Assembly: GCA_016281385.1 (NCBI GenBank) | Contig: JAEEIN010000131.1 | Location: 1 to 37,242, forward strand | Source: Lachnospiraceae bacterium | GTDB taxonomy: Bacteria > Bacillota > Clostridia > Lachnospirales > Lachnospiraceae | Length of the DNA stretch: 37,242 nucleotides | Direction of reading: 5' to 3' | Shown: one piece after another, positions 17,085-24,085 of the stretch | Position numbering within the stretch: position 1 is the first letter of the stretch | How the letters are laid out: each line of letters opens with the position of its first letter | Position numbers and translations under genes: made by a program | The notes under the pieces: model-generated | Seen by the model: the letters and a program-made list of their open reading frames with translations, nothing else | Database searches by the model: none | Told to the model about the DNA's origin: nothing

Positions 17085-17792
17085 TTACCACTCAAGGTCC
17101 ATGGCCGAGGTCTTGGTTTCGTTTATATCATTGTGACGTACCACGCCGTCTCTTAATTTGATGACATGATCCGCCATGTATTTGATCGCTTCATTGTGGG
17201 TAACCATGATGACTGTGCTTCCGAACTTCCTGTTGCAGTCCTCGATAAGGGCGAGGATCTCCTTGGAAGTCTTGTAATCCAAAGCACCGGTGGGCTCGTC
17301 GCACATAAGAATATCGGGATTCTTGACAACGGCTCTTCCGATGGAAACTCTCTGCTGCTGTCCTCCCGATAGCTGATTTGGATATTTGTATTTGTGATCC
17401 TGAAGTCCGAGGGTCGTAAGTACCTCCTCGACATCAAGGGGTTTGTCCGAAAGATAAGCCCCTACCTCGATGTTCTCCTTGACATTGAGATTGGGAATGA
17501 GATTGTACATCTGGAACACATATCCAAGATGCTTTCTTCTGTAAAGTGTGAGCTGGGACTCGTTCATTTCTTCAAGCTTGTCACCGTTGATGCTCACAAA
17601 GCCCTCATCGGGAGTATCGATGCCTCCGATGATATTTAAAAGGGTGGATTTTCCCGATCCGGAGGGCCCGAGAAGAACGCAGAACTCACCTCTCTTAACG
17701 GTAAAGTTCATTCCGCGCAGAACTTCCTGCCTTGCCTCTCCGCTTCCAAAGCTTTTTTTAAGATCTTTTATCTCAAGAAAATTCTCGTTCAT
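17085..17792 (-). CDS. ABC transporter ATP-binding protein (MacB/LolD type)
   Basis: The protein has 235 residues from ATG 17792, chosen because GGAGG lies 6 bases upstream and the family normally begins a few residues before its first strand. A longer frame back to 17834 lacks this support. Motifs are Walker A GPSGSGKST, Q-loop FQMYNL, signature LSGGQQQR, Walker B LMCDEPTGALD and switch MVTHN. These are hallmarks of ATPases that drive FtsX-type permeases. The start overlaps the end of the DtxR-like gene by 20 bases, a sign of translational coupling, and the permease gene follows. Confidence 0.93.
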   Translation of the reverse strand: MNENFLEIKDLKKSFGSGEARQEVLRGMNFTVKRGEFCVLLGPSGSGKSTLLNIIGGIDTPDEGFVSINGDKLEEMNESQLTLYRRKHLGYVFQMYNLIPNLNVKENIEVGAYLSDKPLDVEEVLTTLGLQDHKYKYPNQLSGGQQQRVSIGRAVVKNPDILMCDEPTGALDYKTSKEILALIEDCNRKFGSTVIMVTHNEAIKYMADHVIKLRDGVVRHNDINETKTSAMDLEW

Positions 17793-18144
17793 AAAATTCC
17801 TCCAGGCGTTCAAAAGTTTCTTCCCCAATCGCACGTTCTATGAGACGCGCTTCCTGTGCGGCCGTTTTGGGGCTCACACCAAGTCCTATCAGGACTTTAT
17901 TTATAAGCATATGTTTTTTGCTGACTTCTTCCGCTAAAGACCTTCCGTTTTCCGTTAAGCATATATGACCCTTAGGGTCGATATATATCATCTGCAATTC
18001 CCGTAGTCTCTTCATCGTAACGCTTACCGTGGGTTTCGTCACTCCCATGTCCGTCGCCACATCAATGGCTCTGACGCACCCTTTTGAGTTCTGAAGAGAC
18101 AGGATCGTCCTAAGATAATCTTCCGTTGAATTGTTGGTGTTCAT
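17773..18144 (-). CDS. Small DtxR/MntR-family metal-responsive regulator
   Basis: The protein has 123 residues. A winged helix-turn-helix covers about 5-65 (YLRTILSLQ, VRAIDVATDMGVTKPTVSVTMKRL, then ICLTENGRSLAEEV). A dimerisation/metal-binding helix region follows (HMLINKVLIGLGVSPKTAAQEARLIE, with potential His/Glu ligands). There is no C-terminal SH3 domain, so it is MntR-sized. Start ATG 18144 has AGGGG 7 bases upstream. It is the first gene of an operon with an ABC exporter and overlaps the ATPase gene by 20 bases. A GTTAG-N7-CTAAC dyad in its leader suggests autoregulation. Which metal it senses cannot be read from the sequence. Confidence 0.87.
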   Translation of the reverse strand: MNTNNSTEDYLRTILSLQNSKGCVRAIDVATDMGVTKPTVSVTMKRLRELQMIYIDPKGHICLTENGRSLAEEVSKKHMLINKVLIGLGVSPKTAAQEARLIERAIGEETFERLEEFYEREFS

Positions 18145-18164
18145 TTCCTATCCCCTGTTTATTC

Positions 18165-18183
18165 GGTTAGTTTTTCGCTAACT
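18165..18183 (-). promoter_or_regulatory. Candidate DtxR-type operator, GGTTAG-N7-CTAACT
   Basis: An inverted repeat GTTAG / CTAAC with a 7-base centre lies about 20 bases before the start of the DtxR-like gene. The half-sites match the feo boxes at 21427-21510, but the spacer is one base longer, so a different or weaker regulator may bind. Confidence 0.55.
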
Positions 18184-18188
18184 GTGTT

Positions 18189-18222
18189 GGAAAAATAAAA
18201 GGCGTTTCGCCCCCTATTTTCC
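18189..18222 (-). terminator. Terminator after the feo operon
   Basis: On the minus strand, GGCG-AAA-CGCC is flanked by GGAAAATA and TATTTTTCC, which can extend the stem, and CGCC is followed by TTTTATTTTT. The stop codon of the Cys-rich protein gene lies in the outer arm. It separates feo from the DtxR-ABC operon. Confidence 0.6.
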
Positions 18223-18387
18223 GTGGCACGAACCGCCCATTGCACATCCTGCACAATTACCTCCGCAGGAGCCGCTTTTTCCGTTCTTTTTGTCCTTGAC
18301 AATGCTTCGCACAGCAAAGAAAACGATCACGGCAAGTATAGCAATAACGACTATCGTACCCAGATTGTTTACGATGAAATCCATCAT
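18214..18387 (-). CDS. FeoB-associated Cys-rich membrane protein
   Basis: The protein has 57 residues: a single membrane helix (about 11-31), a short basic stretch, and a Cys-rich tail with CGGNCAGCAMGGSC. This is the small FeoB-associated Cys-rich family (PF12669) that takes the place of FeoC in many Firmicutes. The Cys residues could bind Fe2+ or a cluster. The start used is the ATG at 18387 (AAAGGA 5 bases upstream); the next ATG is adjacent. A longer frame to 18429 runs into an intergenic hairpin and is rejected. It is the last gene of the feoA-feoA-feoB operon. Confidence 0.88.
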   Translation of the reverse strand: MMDFIVNNLGTIVVIAILAVIVFFAVRSIVKDKKNGKSGSCGGNCAGCAMGGSCHGK

Positions 18388-18406
18388 ATCTGTCCTTTCA
18401 TAAATC

Positions 18407-18439
18407 CTTCCGGGGGGATGAGATCTCATCCCCCGGAAG
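18407..18439 (-). other. Large stem-loop between feoB and the Cys-rich gene
   Basis: The 33 bases form a near-perfect inverted repeat (CTTCCGGGGG... / ...CCCCCGGAAG, one bulged base) centred on the palindrome GATGAGATCTCATC. No T-run follows on the minus strand, so it is not a standard terminator; an mRNA processing or stability role is plausible. Confidence 0.6.
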
Positions 18440-18449
18440 ATGTGTGAAC

Positions 18450-20936
18450 TTACACTCTTACTTTCTGTGTAAGCTTTGTTGCTTCAGAGTATTTCTTAAA
18501 GAATAACATATATATTATAGCCGCAAGGAATGCGATTGCAAAGATAAGTCCGATCACACTGATGTTGCCTGTGAAAAGTCCGCCGAACTGGGTGATCATA
18601 AGAGAGATCACATACGCAAATCCGCACTGATATGCGATCGCGAACCATGTCCACTTTGCATTGTTCATTTCACGCTTGATGGCACCGATGGCTGCGAAGC
18701 AGGGTGCACAAAGAAGGTTGAATACAAGGAAGGATAAACCTGTAACGCTTGTAAATACCTGTGCGATAGCCTGATGTGTGCTAAGCTCTCCGCCGCCGTA
18801 AAGAACGCCCATTGTTCCTACGATGTTTTCCTTTGCAACAAGGCCTGTGATGGATGCCACTGCTGCCTGCCAGTTACCCCAGCCGAGAGGGATAAAGATC
18901 CAGGCAATAGCGTTCCCCACCTTGGCGAGGATAGAAGATGCGACTTCTTCTTCCTCGACCATTCCGAAACCTCCGTTCGTAAAGCCAAAATTTGAAAGGA
19001 ACCATATAACGATCGTTGATAGGAGGATTATGGTACCTGCCTTCTTAATGAAGGACCAGCCGCGCTCCCACATGGAACGGAGGACATTTCCAAGAGTGGG
19101 CATGTGGTAAGCGGGAAGCTCCATTACGAAAGGTGCAGGATCTCCGGCAAAAAGCTTTGTCTTTTTAAGCATTACACCCGAAATGATGATAGCAGCCATT
19201 CCGAGGAAATATGAACCTGTAGATACCCATGCGCTTCCGCCGAAGATCGCGCCTGCGATCATTCCGATAAAGGGAAGCTTTGCTCCACAGGGAATAAATG
19301 TTGTAGTGATAATGGTCATACGACGGTCACGTTCATTCTCTATGGTACGTGAAGCCATGATTCCGGGAATTCCGCAGCCGGTACCTACCAGCATGGGAAT
19401 GAAGGATTTACCGGAAAGACCGAAACGTCTGAAGATACGGTCGAGCACGAAAGCGATACGTGCCATGTATCCGCAGGCCTCAAGGAATGCAAGCATTAAG
19501 AAAAGAACAAGCATCTGAGGCACGAATCCCAGAACCGCACCTACGCCGGCTACGATGCCCTTGAGGATAAGGCTCTTAAGCCAGTCTGCTGCACCTACAG
19601 CATCAAGAAGGGATTCAACAAGTACGGGAACACCGGGAACCCAGACACCATACTCGGCGGGATCGGGCTCGTCAAAACCGTTCTCTTCGAAATATTCGAT
19701 TGCTTCGGTAAAGGACATTCCGATGACATCGTCGCCCGCATTGTCGGGAACCGCATCGTAATATACTGTCATTTCGTCGACTGCAAGAGTTTCTTCATCT
19801 TCAACTTCAACCGTCGAAGTTTCCGGTCCTGTCACTTCCTTCATCTCTGCGATAAGTGCGTCGCCGTCAAACTCTTCGTCTTCAACATCGAATTCAACGT
19901 AAGCGCCTGCAGCGTTCATTGCATCGCTGTAAGCTCCGGCAGCATCTTCAGCTTCGCCGCTTCCGATACCCAGAAGGTGATAACCATCACCGAAAAGTCC
20001 GTCATTAGCCCAGTCGGTTGCTGATGCACCTACGCCAACCATGGCGATCCAGTATACAAGGAACATGACAGCTGCGAAAATGGGAAGTCCGAGCCATCTG
20101 TTGGTAACGATCTTATCGATCTTATCGGAGGTTGTAAGCTGTCCGGCATTTTTCTTTTTATAGCAGGACTTGATGACCTCTGCGATATATACGTATCTTT
20201 CGTTTGTGATGATGCTTTCCGCGTCATCATCCAGTTCTTTTTCCGCTGCCTTGATATCGTTTTCGATATGCTGAAGCTTATCCGAAGGGATATTCATCTG
20301 CTCAAGCACCTTATCGTCACGCTCAAAGATCTTGATGGCGTACCATCTCTGCTGCTCCTCGGGCATGTCGTGAACGATGGCCTCCTCGATGTGAGCGATG
20401 GCATGTTCAACTGGGCCTGAGAAGGTGTGAAGAGGAACGGTCTTGCCGTTCTTAGCAGCCTTTACTGCCTCTTCAGCCGCATCCATAACGCCTTCGCCCT
20501 TAAGTGCCGAAAGAACAACAACCTTGCAGCCGAGTGCTCTTGATAACTCGTCAATCTTAATGACATCGCCGCTCTTCTTAACGATATCCATCATGTTAAC
20601 CGCAACAACAACGGGAATGCCAAGCTCGGTAAGCTGCGTTGTGAGGTATAAGTTTCTCTCAAGGTTTGTTCCGTCGATTATATTAAGTATTGCATCGGGT
20701 CTTTCACCGATAAGATAATTTCTTGCTACCACTTCTTCCAAAGTGTAGGGAGAAAGTGAATAAATACCGGGAAGGTCGGTGATGGTCACATCATCATGCT
20801 TCTTTAATTTTCCTTCCTTCTTTTCAACCGTAACGCCGGGCCAGTTTCCGACAAACTGATTGGAACCGGTAAGGGCATTGAAAAGTGTTGTTTTTCCGCT
20901 GTTGGGGTTACCCGCAAGTGCGATCCTTATGCTCAT
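18450..20936 (-). CDS. feoB: Ferrous iron transport protein B with acidic insert
   Basis: The 828-residue protein imports Fe2+. The G domain has G1 GNPNSGKT (9-16), G3 DLPG (54-57), G4 NMMD (114-117) and G5 SAL (143-145). The membrane part starts near 282 and contains gate motifs CGIPGIMASR (about 521-530) and APCFAAIGAIKRE (744-756). After the first membrane helix there is an acidic insert of about 110 residues (about 318-430) that the FeoA-FeoB fusion in this window lacks; it should lie outside the membrane. The C-terminus adds a further helix. Start ATG 20936 has AAGGAAG upstream. Two feoA genes precede it and the Cys-rich partner follows, all from one operator-rich promoter. Confidence 0.96.
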   Translation of the reverse strand: MSIRIALAGNPNSGKTTLFNALTGSNQFVGNWPGVTVEKKEGKLKKHDDVTITDLPGIYSLSPYTLEEVVARNYLIGERPDAILNIIDGTNLERNLYLTTQLTELGIPVVVAVNMMDIVKKSGDVIKIDELSRALGCKVVVLSALKGEGVMDAAEEAVKAAKNGKTVPLHTFSGPVEHAIAHIEEAIVHDMPEEQQRWYAIKIFERDDKVLEQMNIPSDKLQHIENDIKAAEKELDDDAESIITNERYVYIAEVIKSCYKKKNAGQLTTSDKIDKIVTNRWLGLPIFAAVMFLVYWIAMVGVGASATDWANDGLFGDGYHLLGIGSGEAEDAAGAYSDAMNAAGAYVEFDVEDEEFDGDALIAEMKEVTGPETSTVEVEDEETLAVDEMTVYYDAVPDNAGDDVIGMSFTEAIEYFEENGFDEPDPAEYGVWVPGVPVLVESLLDAVGAADWLKSLILKGIVAGVGAVLGFVPQMLVLFLMLAFLEACGYMARIAFVLDRIFRRFGLSGKSFIPMLVGTGCGIPGIMASRTIENERDRRMTIITTTFIPCGAKLPFIGMIAGAIFGGSAWVSTGSYFLGMAAIIISGVMLKKTKLFAGDPAPFVMELPAYHMPTLGNVLRSMWERGWSFIKKAGTIILLSTIVIWFLSNFGFTNGGFGMVEEEEVASSILAKVGNAIAWIFIPLGWGNWQAAVASITGLVAKENIVGTMGVLYGGGELSTHQAIAQVFTSVTGLSFLVFNLLCAPCFAAIGAIKREMNNAKWTWFAIAYQCGFAYVISLMITQFGGLFTGNISVIGLIFAIAFLAAIIYMLFFKKYSEATKLTQKVRV

Positions 20937-20956
20937 CTTTTTATTCTTCCTTTCCG

Positions 20957-21178
20957 TTACTCTACTTCGATCATTTCCGCATCGGCTTTACGAAGGGAAA
21001 GTTCATAATTTCTTACGGTCACCTCAATGGGATCTCCCAGAGGCGCAACCTTGCGCACATACACTTCCGTGTTCTTCGTGATGCCCATGTCCATGATCCT
21101 GCGCTTTACGGCGCCTTCACCATGAAGCTTGACTACCTTCACGGTTTCACCGATCTTAACATCTCTTAATGTTCTCAA
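20957..21178 (-). CDS. feoA: FeoA family protein (TTG start)
   Basis: The protein has 73 residues. It shows the FeoA SH3-like pattern: LRDVKIGETVKVVKLHGEGA, VKRRIMDMGITKNTEVYVRKVAPLGDP and NYELSLRKADAEMI. It probably docks on the cytoplasmic part of FeoB. A TTG at 21178 is the best start: GGGAGG lies 8 bases upstream and the protein then begins where FeoA proteins normally do. A longer frame from 21322 overlaps the first feoA and is rejected; no ATG exists between. Thirteen bases separate it from the first feoA, and 20 from feoB. Confidence 0.9.
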   Translation of the reverse strand: MRTLRDVKIGETVKVVKLHGEGAVKRRIMDMGITKNTEVYVRKVAPLGDPIEVTVRNYELSLRKADAEMIEVE

Positions 21179-21191
21179 TTCTTCATCCTCC

Positions 21192-21404
21192 CTATACCAT
21201 GATTTTTCTTGCCAGTTCGTCGCTGACGGCAACCCTGCTCTCTTTGACCTTGACAATGAGATTCTCACCCAGCGAATTGATGACGCTGACTTCGCTTCCC
21301 ACAACAAAACCAAGATCCTCAAGGTGCTTTTTAACTTCAGGCGTTCCGCCTATTCTCTTAACGATCACGGGCGCACCCGTTTCTGCATAAATAAGAGGCA
21401 TCAT
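21192..21404 (-). CDS. feoA: FeoA family protein
   Basis: This 70-residue protein is the first gene of the feo operon. It has the FeoA fold pattern with GTPEVKKHLEDLGFVVGSEVSVI and KVKESRVAVSDELARKIMV. It differs clearly from the second FeoA, so the two probably have distinct contacts with FeoB. GGGAGG lies 5 bases before ATG ATG; the first Met at 21404 is used. It follows the leader that holds the feo operators. Confidence 0.9.
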   Translation of the reverse strand: MMPLIYAETGAPVIVKRIGGTPEVKKHLEDLGFVVGSEVSVINSLGENLIVKVKESRVAVSDELARKIMV

Positions 21405-21426
21405 AGTTTCCTCCCGCCTTTCTCGT

Positions 21427-21444
21427 GATTAGCATAAGCTAACC
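21427..21444 (-). promoter_or_regulatory. feo operator box 1 (leader)
   Basis: GATTAG-N6-CTAACC lies in the transcribed leader of the feo operon, about 20 bases before the first start codon. One half-site deviates by one base from the perfect box 2. Confidence 0.65.
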
Positions 21445-21462
21445 AACTGTCAAAAAAAGAAT

Positions 21463-21480
21463 GGTTAGCAACCTCTAACC
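21463..21480 (-). promoter_or_regulatory. feo operator box 2 (at the transcription start)
   Basis: GGTTAG-N6-CTAACC is a perfect 6+6 inverted repeat that begins where transcription from the feo promoter should start. A bound DtxR-type regulator here would block initiation or clearance. Confidence 0.75.
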
Positions 21481-21487
21481 GTGTCCC

Positions 21488-21516
21488 ATTATAGTTAGAC
21501 CATGCTAACCTGTCAA
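21488..21516 (-). promoter_or_regulatory. Consensus feo promoter with operator filling the spacer
   Basis: On the minus strand, TTGACA (21511-21516), exactly 17 bases, and TATAAT (21488-21493) form a full-consensus promoter. The spacer consists of GGTTAG-N6-CTAAC (box 3, 21493-21510), so a bound regulator would directly exclude polymerase. Confidence 0.9.
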
Positions 21517-21566
21517 GTGCATTATTTATAAATTTTTAACATTTTTATGAGTTTTTTTGTCTTGTA

Positions 21567-21600
21567 TGATATACTTTGTTTTGATAAGGTGTTGCTAACA
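21567..21600 (+). promoter_or_regulatory. Promoter and imperfect operator of the DtxR-like gene
   Basis: TGATATACT (21567-21575) is an extended -10 without a clear -35. Downstream, GATAAG-N6-CTAACA (21583-21600) is an imperfect copy of the feo boxes in the leader, which would allow autoregulation. Confidence 0.55.
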
Positions 21601-21625
21601 GGAAAAACAAAAAGGGGATAAGATC

Positions 21626-22000
21626 ATGGCATTACTGGAATCCGGAGAAATGTATTTGGAAGCAATATATGTCCTTTCGCAGGAATCTTCTGCCGTGCGC
21701 GGAATAGACGTCGGTGATTATCTTGGATACTCCAAGCCCTCTGTCAGCAGGGCCCTCGGACTTCTTCGCGATCAGGGCCTGATAATCAGAGACAATGACG
21801 GATTTATCAAGCTTACCGAAGCAGGCGAAGCCAAGGCAAGTAACATTTACGAGCGTCATACAGTTCTCACCCGGATGCTCTTAAATCTCGGTGTCGATGA
21901 AGAAACCGCTTCGGAGGATGCCTGCAGGATAGAGCACTATATCAGCGATACGACTTTTAATGCGATAAAAAAACATATGAAGGAACACGAAGAGGCATAG
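21626..22000 (+). CDS. Small DtxR/MntR-family iron-responsive regulator
   Basis: The protein has 124 residues. A winged helix-turn-helix covers about 5-70 (MYLEAIYVLSQ, VRGIDVGDYLGYSKPSVSRAL, then GFIKLTEAGEAKA). The metal-binding and dimer helices include IYERHTVLTRMLLNLGVDEETASEDACRIEHYIS with His, Glu and Cys in the places where family members hold their metal. No SH3 domain is present. Its genomic position opposite the feo operon, with GRTTAG-N6-CTAACC boxes between, makes it the likely Fe2+-dependent repressor of feo. AAGGGG lies 8 bases before the ATG. Iron rather than manganese is inferred from context. Confidence 0.88.
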   Translation: MALLESGEMYLEAIYVLSQESSAVRGIDVGDYLGYSKPSVSRALGLLRDQGLIIRDNDGFIKLTEAGEAKASNIYERHTVLTRMLLNLGVDEETASEDACRIEHYISDTTFNAIKKHMKEHEEA

Positions 22001-22022
22001 GAAACCTATGCCTCTTCTTTTT
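21989..22022 (+). terminator. Terminator of the DtxR-like gene
   Basis: A perfect 13-bp stem (21989-22001 with 22005-22017) closes an AAA loop and is followed by TTTTT. The gene's TAG stop codon (21998-22000) lies inside the 5' arm. There is no T-run in the other direction, so it mainly serves the plus strand. Confidence 0.9.
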
Positions 22023-22030
22023 CGAAATTA

Positions 22031-23365
22031 CTATGCTCTCGTTATTTCGTTTAACACAATCGCAAGCTCGCCGTCTTCAACAAGTTTTGTTTCTGCAAAA
22101 AGGTCTCCGCATTCAATGCTGTAGTCACCCTTAAATGCTTCAACAGTTACAAATCCGTTTTCATCGGTGACTGCGGAGATGTCGGTCCACCACTCATCCC
22201 TTACAAGCGCCCGCAACATATGATATGAAGGCTTCTTTGAATTATCAAGTCTGATATATCCGCTGGGAGCTTTGAGCCATGCTCCGTCCCTGTAATCCCA
22301 GGTGGTAATTGCCTCTACCAAAGGATGTGCAAAGAGAGTTCTGTACATCTCCTCTATCTCGCGGGCCTGTCTCTCTTCTCCTTCGGGAGTTGAAGGCCAT
22401 TCGTCAACCTGCCAGTCGTTAAGGTCCACGATGTGCTTGGGCATAATGTCGCCGGATATCAGCGTATTCTCGGTAAAGTGGATCGGTAAACCGAAATGGG
22501 AGAAACGCTCAAGAACTTCTTCCAGCTTTTCAAGTCCCCAGTAGCCCTGGTGCTGGTGGGACTGGATGCCTATGGCACTTATGGGAACGCCGGCATTTAA
22601 GCAGCCGTCGATCAGTATCTCGTAATTGATGGATGTATTAAAATCATTCAGAAGAAGAACTGCGTCGGGATTATCTGCATGAGCACGTTCAAAAACTTCT
22701 TTAATAAGTCCTACTCTGCCCTTTTCCTTGCATATTCTTGTTATGGCATTGTCGTACTTGTCAAAGATGGGCATGATAACGACTTCGTTGATAACATCCC
22801 ACATATCAATGACACCTTTAAAGCCCGTAACCTCTCTGTCGATACGCTCCAGCTGCTTCTTCATGATGGTCTCGTTATCATATTGCATCAGCCAGTCTGC
22901 GCAGGCAGTATGCCAGCAAAGGGGATGGCCCTTTACCTTTACGCCCTTGCTCTTAAGAAATTCCGCAGTCTTCATTATGGCGTCCCTGTTTGTTTTTCCT
23001 TCCACCGGTTCGTATTGGCCCCAGTAAAAAGGAAGGGTTCCGTAATTGAAAATGTCAAGCCAGCTTTCCGCGATCTGCCGATGTTCCTCGTCTCCCTGCA
23101 TTACATAAGGAATGAAATCAAAAGCGCCGCATCCGAAAAGAAAACTGTGGTTCGTCTGTCTGATTCCTACTTTGGCGTTCTTTAGAGGGTTGCCCTGCGC
23201 ATCCGTTAACTTTAATACCTTCGTGACTTTTCTGTGAGATGTGTCCATAAAATGATACCCCTTTCTTGGATTAAGCTGCGTAACAAAGGAATGATACCCG
23301 ATTCGGGACATTGTTTCCGCTATATTTCCGACAATATCATTATCATTTTTTGACTTTTTCCGCAT
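22031..23365 (-). CDS. Endo-1,4-beta-xylanase, GH10, no signal peptide
   Basis: The 444-residue protein has a GH10 TIM barrel. Visible motifs are GHPLCWHTA (147-155), WDVINE with acid/base Glu194, IGIQSHQH, and HFTEN with nucleophile Glu299, all in the expected order. No signal peptide or membrane segment is seen, so it probably acts inside the cell on imported xylo-oligosaccharides. The first 65 residues and the last 50 are small strand-rich segments flanking the barrel. The start at 23365 has only a weak GGAAG site 10 bases upstream and is uncertain. A hairpin with T-runs lies in its leader. No other xylan genes are adjacent. Confidence 0.9.
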   Translation of the reverse strand: MRKKSKNDNDIVGNIAETMSRIGYHSFVTQLNPRKGYHFMDTSHRKVTKVLKLTDAQGNPLKNAKVGIRQTNHSFLFGCGAFDFIPYVMQGDEEHRQIAESWLDIFNYGTLPFYWGQYEPVEGKTNRDAIMKTAEFLKSKGVKVKGHPLCWHTACADWLMQYDNETIMKKQLERIDREVTGFKGVIDMWDVINEVVIMPIFDKYDNAITRICKEKGRVGLIKEVFERAHADNPDAVLLLNDFNTSINYEILIDGCLNAGVPISAIGIQSHQHQGYWGLEKLEEVLERFSHFGLPIHFTENTLISGDIMPKHIVDLNDWQVDEWPSTPEGEERQAREIEEMYRTLFAHPLVEAITTWDYRDGAWLKAPSGYIRLDNSKKPSYHMLRALVRDEWWTDISAVTDENGFVTVEAFKGDYSIECGDLFAETKLVEDGELAIVLNEITRA

Positions 23366-23397
23366 TTTAAGAAAACTTCCAAAAATGTGCGAAAAAT

Positions 23398-23427
23398 GAT
23401 GCTTCCATCACAGGAGCATCCTTTTTT
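23398..23427. terminator. Bidirectional terminator-like hairpin between divergent genes
   Basis: GATGCTTCC (23398-23406) and GGAGCATC (23413-23420) pair with one bulge. T-runs follow in both directions. It has no gene upstream of it on either strand, so in the xylanase leader (minus) it would act as an attenuator; on the plus strand it lies ahead of the zinc-ribbon promoter. Confidence 0.5.
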
Positions 23428-23449
23428 GTATCCGGGATCGTCTTTATGA

Positions 23450-23478
23450 TTGACGCATCATTGCCGCAATATTACAAT
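23450..23478 (+). promoter_or_regulatory. Promoter of the zinc-ribbon gene
   Basis: TTGACG (23450-23455), exactly 17 bases and TACAAT (23473-23478) lie about 28 bases before the start codon. Confidence 0.7.
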
Positions 23479-23505
23479 TTAATCAAATATACGGAGGAAC
23501 AATAA

Positions 23506-23910
23506 ATGGTCAATTGCCCCTATTGCAAAGAACTTATAGGTACCGATCTTGACAGCTGCCCTTTTTGTTATCATACGTTTACTGACCGGGACAGGGAAAA
23601 GATGAAGGAGCCCGAGATCGAACTTTGGAACAGAAAACAGGAAGAAGTGAAGCTTGCTTACAGACAAAGGGTTATGCTGTTCATCGCGACAGCGATCGGG
23701 GCAGGATTGCTTTATCTGTGCTTCATGTTGCTTATGCATTTCGGACTTGATGACAGTGTCTGGATGTACATATTGGCGGTCGTGGCCGTTGTTTTTATTG
23801 CTGTGCAGACTTACCTGTATTACAAACTCTGCCGATGTCCCCATTGCGACAGGCTCATTTACAGAAACGGCGGGGACTATTGCAAGTGGTGCGGGAAAAA
23901 TATAAGATAG
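23506..23910 (+). CDS. Membrane protein with zinc ribbons at both ends
   Basis: The 134-residue protein has an N-terminal CPYC...CPFC pair (4-21), a charged helix, two membrane helices (about 56-78 and 86-106) and a C-terminal CPHC...CKWC pair. Both Cys clusters should lie on the same, cytoplasmic, side, where each could bind one Zn2+. I do not recognise a functional family. GGAGG lies 8 bases before the ATG. It has its own promoter, and a terminator-like hairpin lies between it and the next gene. Confidence 0.8.
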   Translation: MVNCPYCKELIGTDLDSCPFCYHTFTDRDREKMKEPEIELWNRKQEEVKLAYRQRVMLFIATAIGAGLLYLCFMLLMHFGLDDSVWMYILAVVAVVFIAVQTYLYYKLCRCPHCDRLIYRNGGDYCKWCGKNIR

Positions 23911-23996
23911 GCCGGAAAATCGACTATGGTCAAAGAACTTGCCAAAAGGCACAACGGAATTGCTACAAAAATCACGTTTTGCAATAAGTAAAAATA

Positions 23997-24005
23997 TGGT
24001 ATCAT
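23997..24005 (+). promoter_or_regulatory. Extended -10 promoter for the ATP-grasp gene
   Basis: TGGTATCAT is an extended -10, with TTTTGC 17 bases upstream as a weak -35. The start of transcription would fall near 24012, immediately before the hairpin at 24014-24056. Confidence 0.45.
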
Positions 24006-24013
24006 TAATAAAG

Positions 24014-24056
24014 AAGCAAAGGCGCTTACGAAATGTCGGCGTGCTTTGCTTTTTTT
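24014..24056 (+). terminator. Terminator-type hairpin upstream of the ATP-grasp gene
   Basis: AAGCAAAG (24014-24021) pairs with CTTTGCTT (24044-24051), and a further CGC/GCG can pair inside. A run of seven T follows. It ends 30 bases before the next start codon. It terminates the zinc-ribbon transcript, or acts in the leader of the next gene, or both. Confidence 0.75.
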
Positions 24057-24085
24057 GTGGAGTAAAAACGATGGAGGGTGCAGAT

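Noticed and set aside
21179-21322. N-terminal extension of the second feoA from a TTG at 21322
   Set aside because: It would overlap the first feoA out of frame and add residues unlike any FeoA. The TTG at 21178 with GGGAGG fits the family start.
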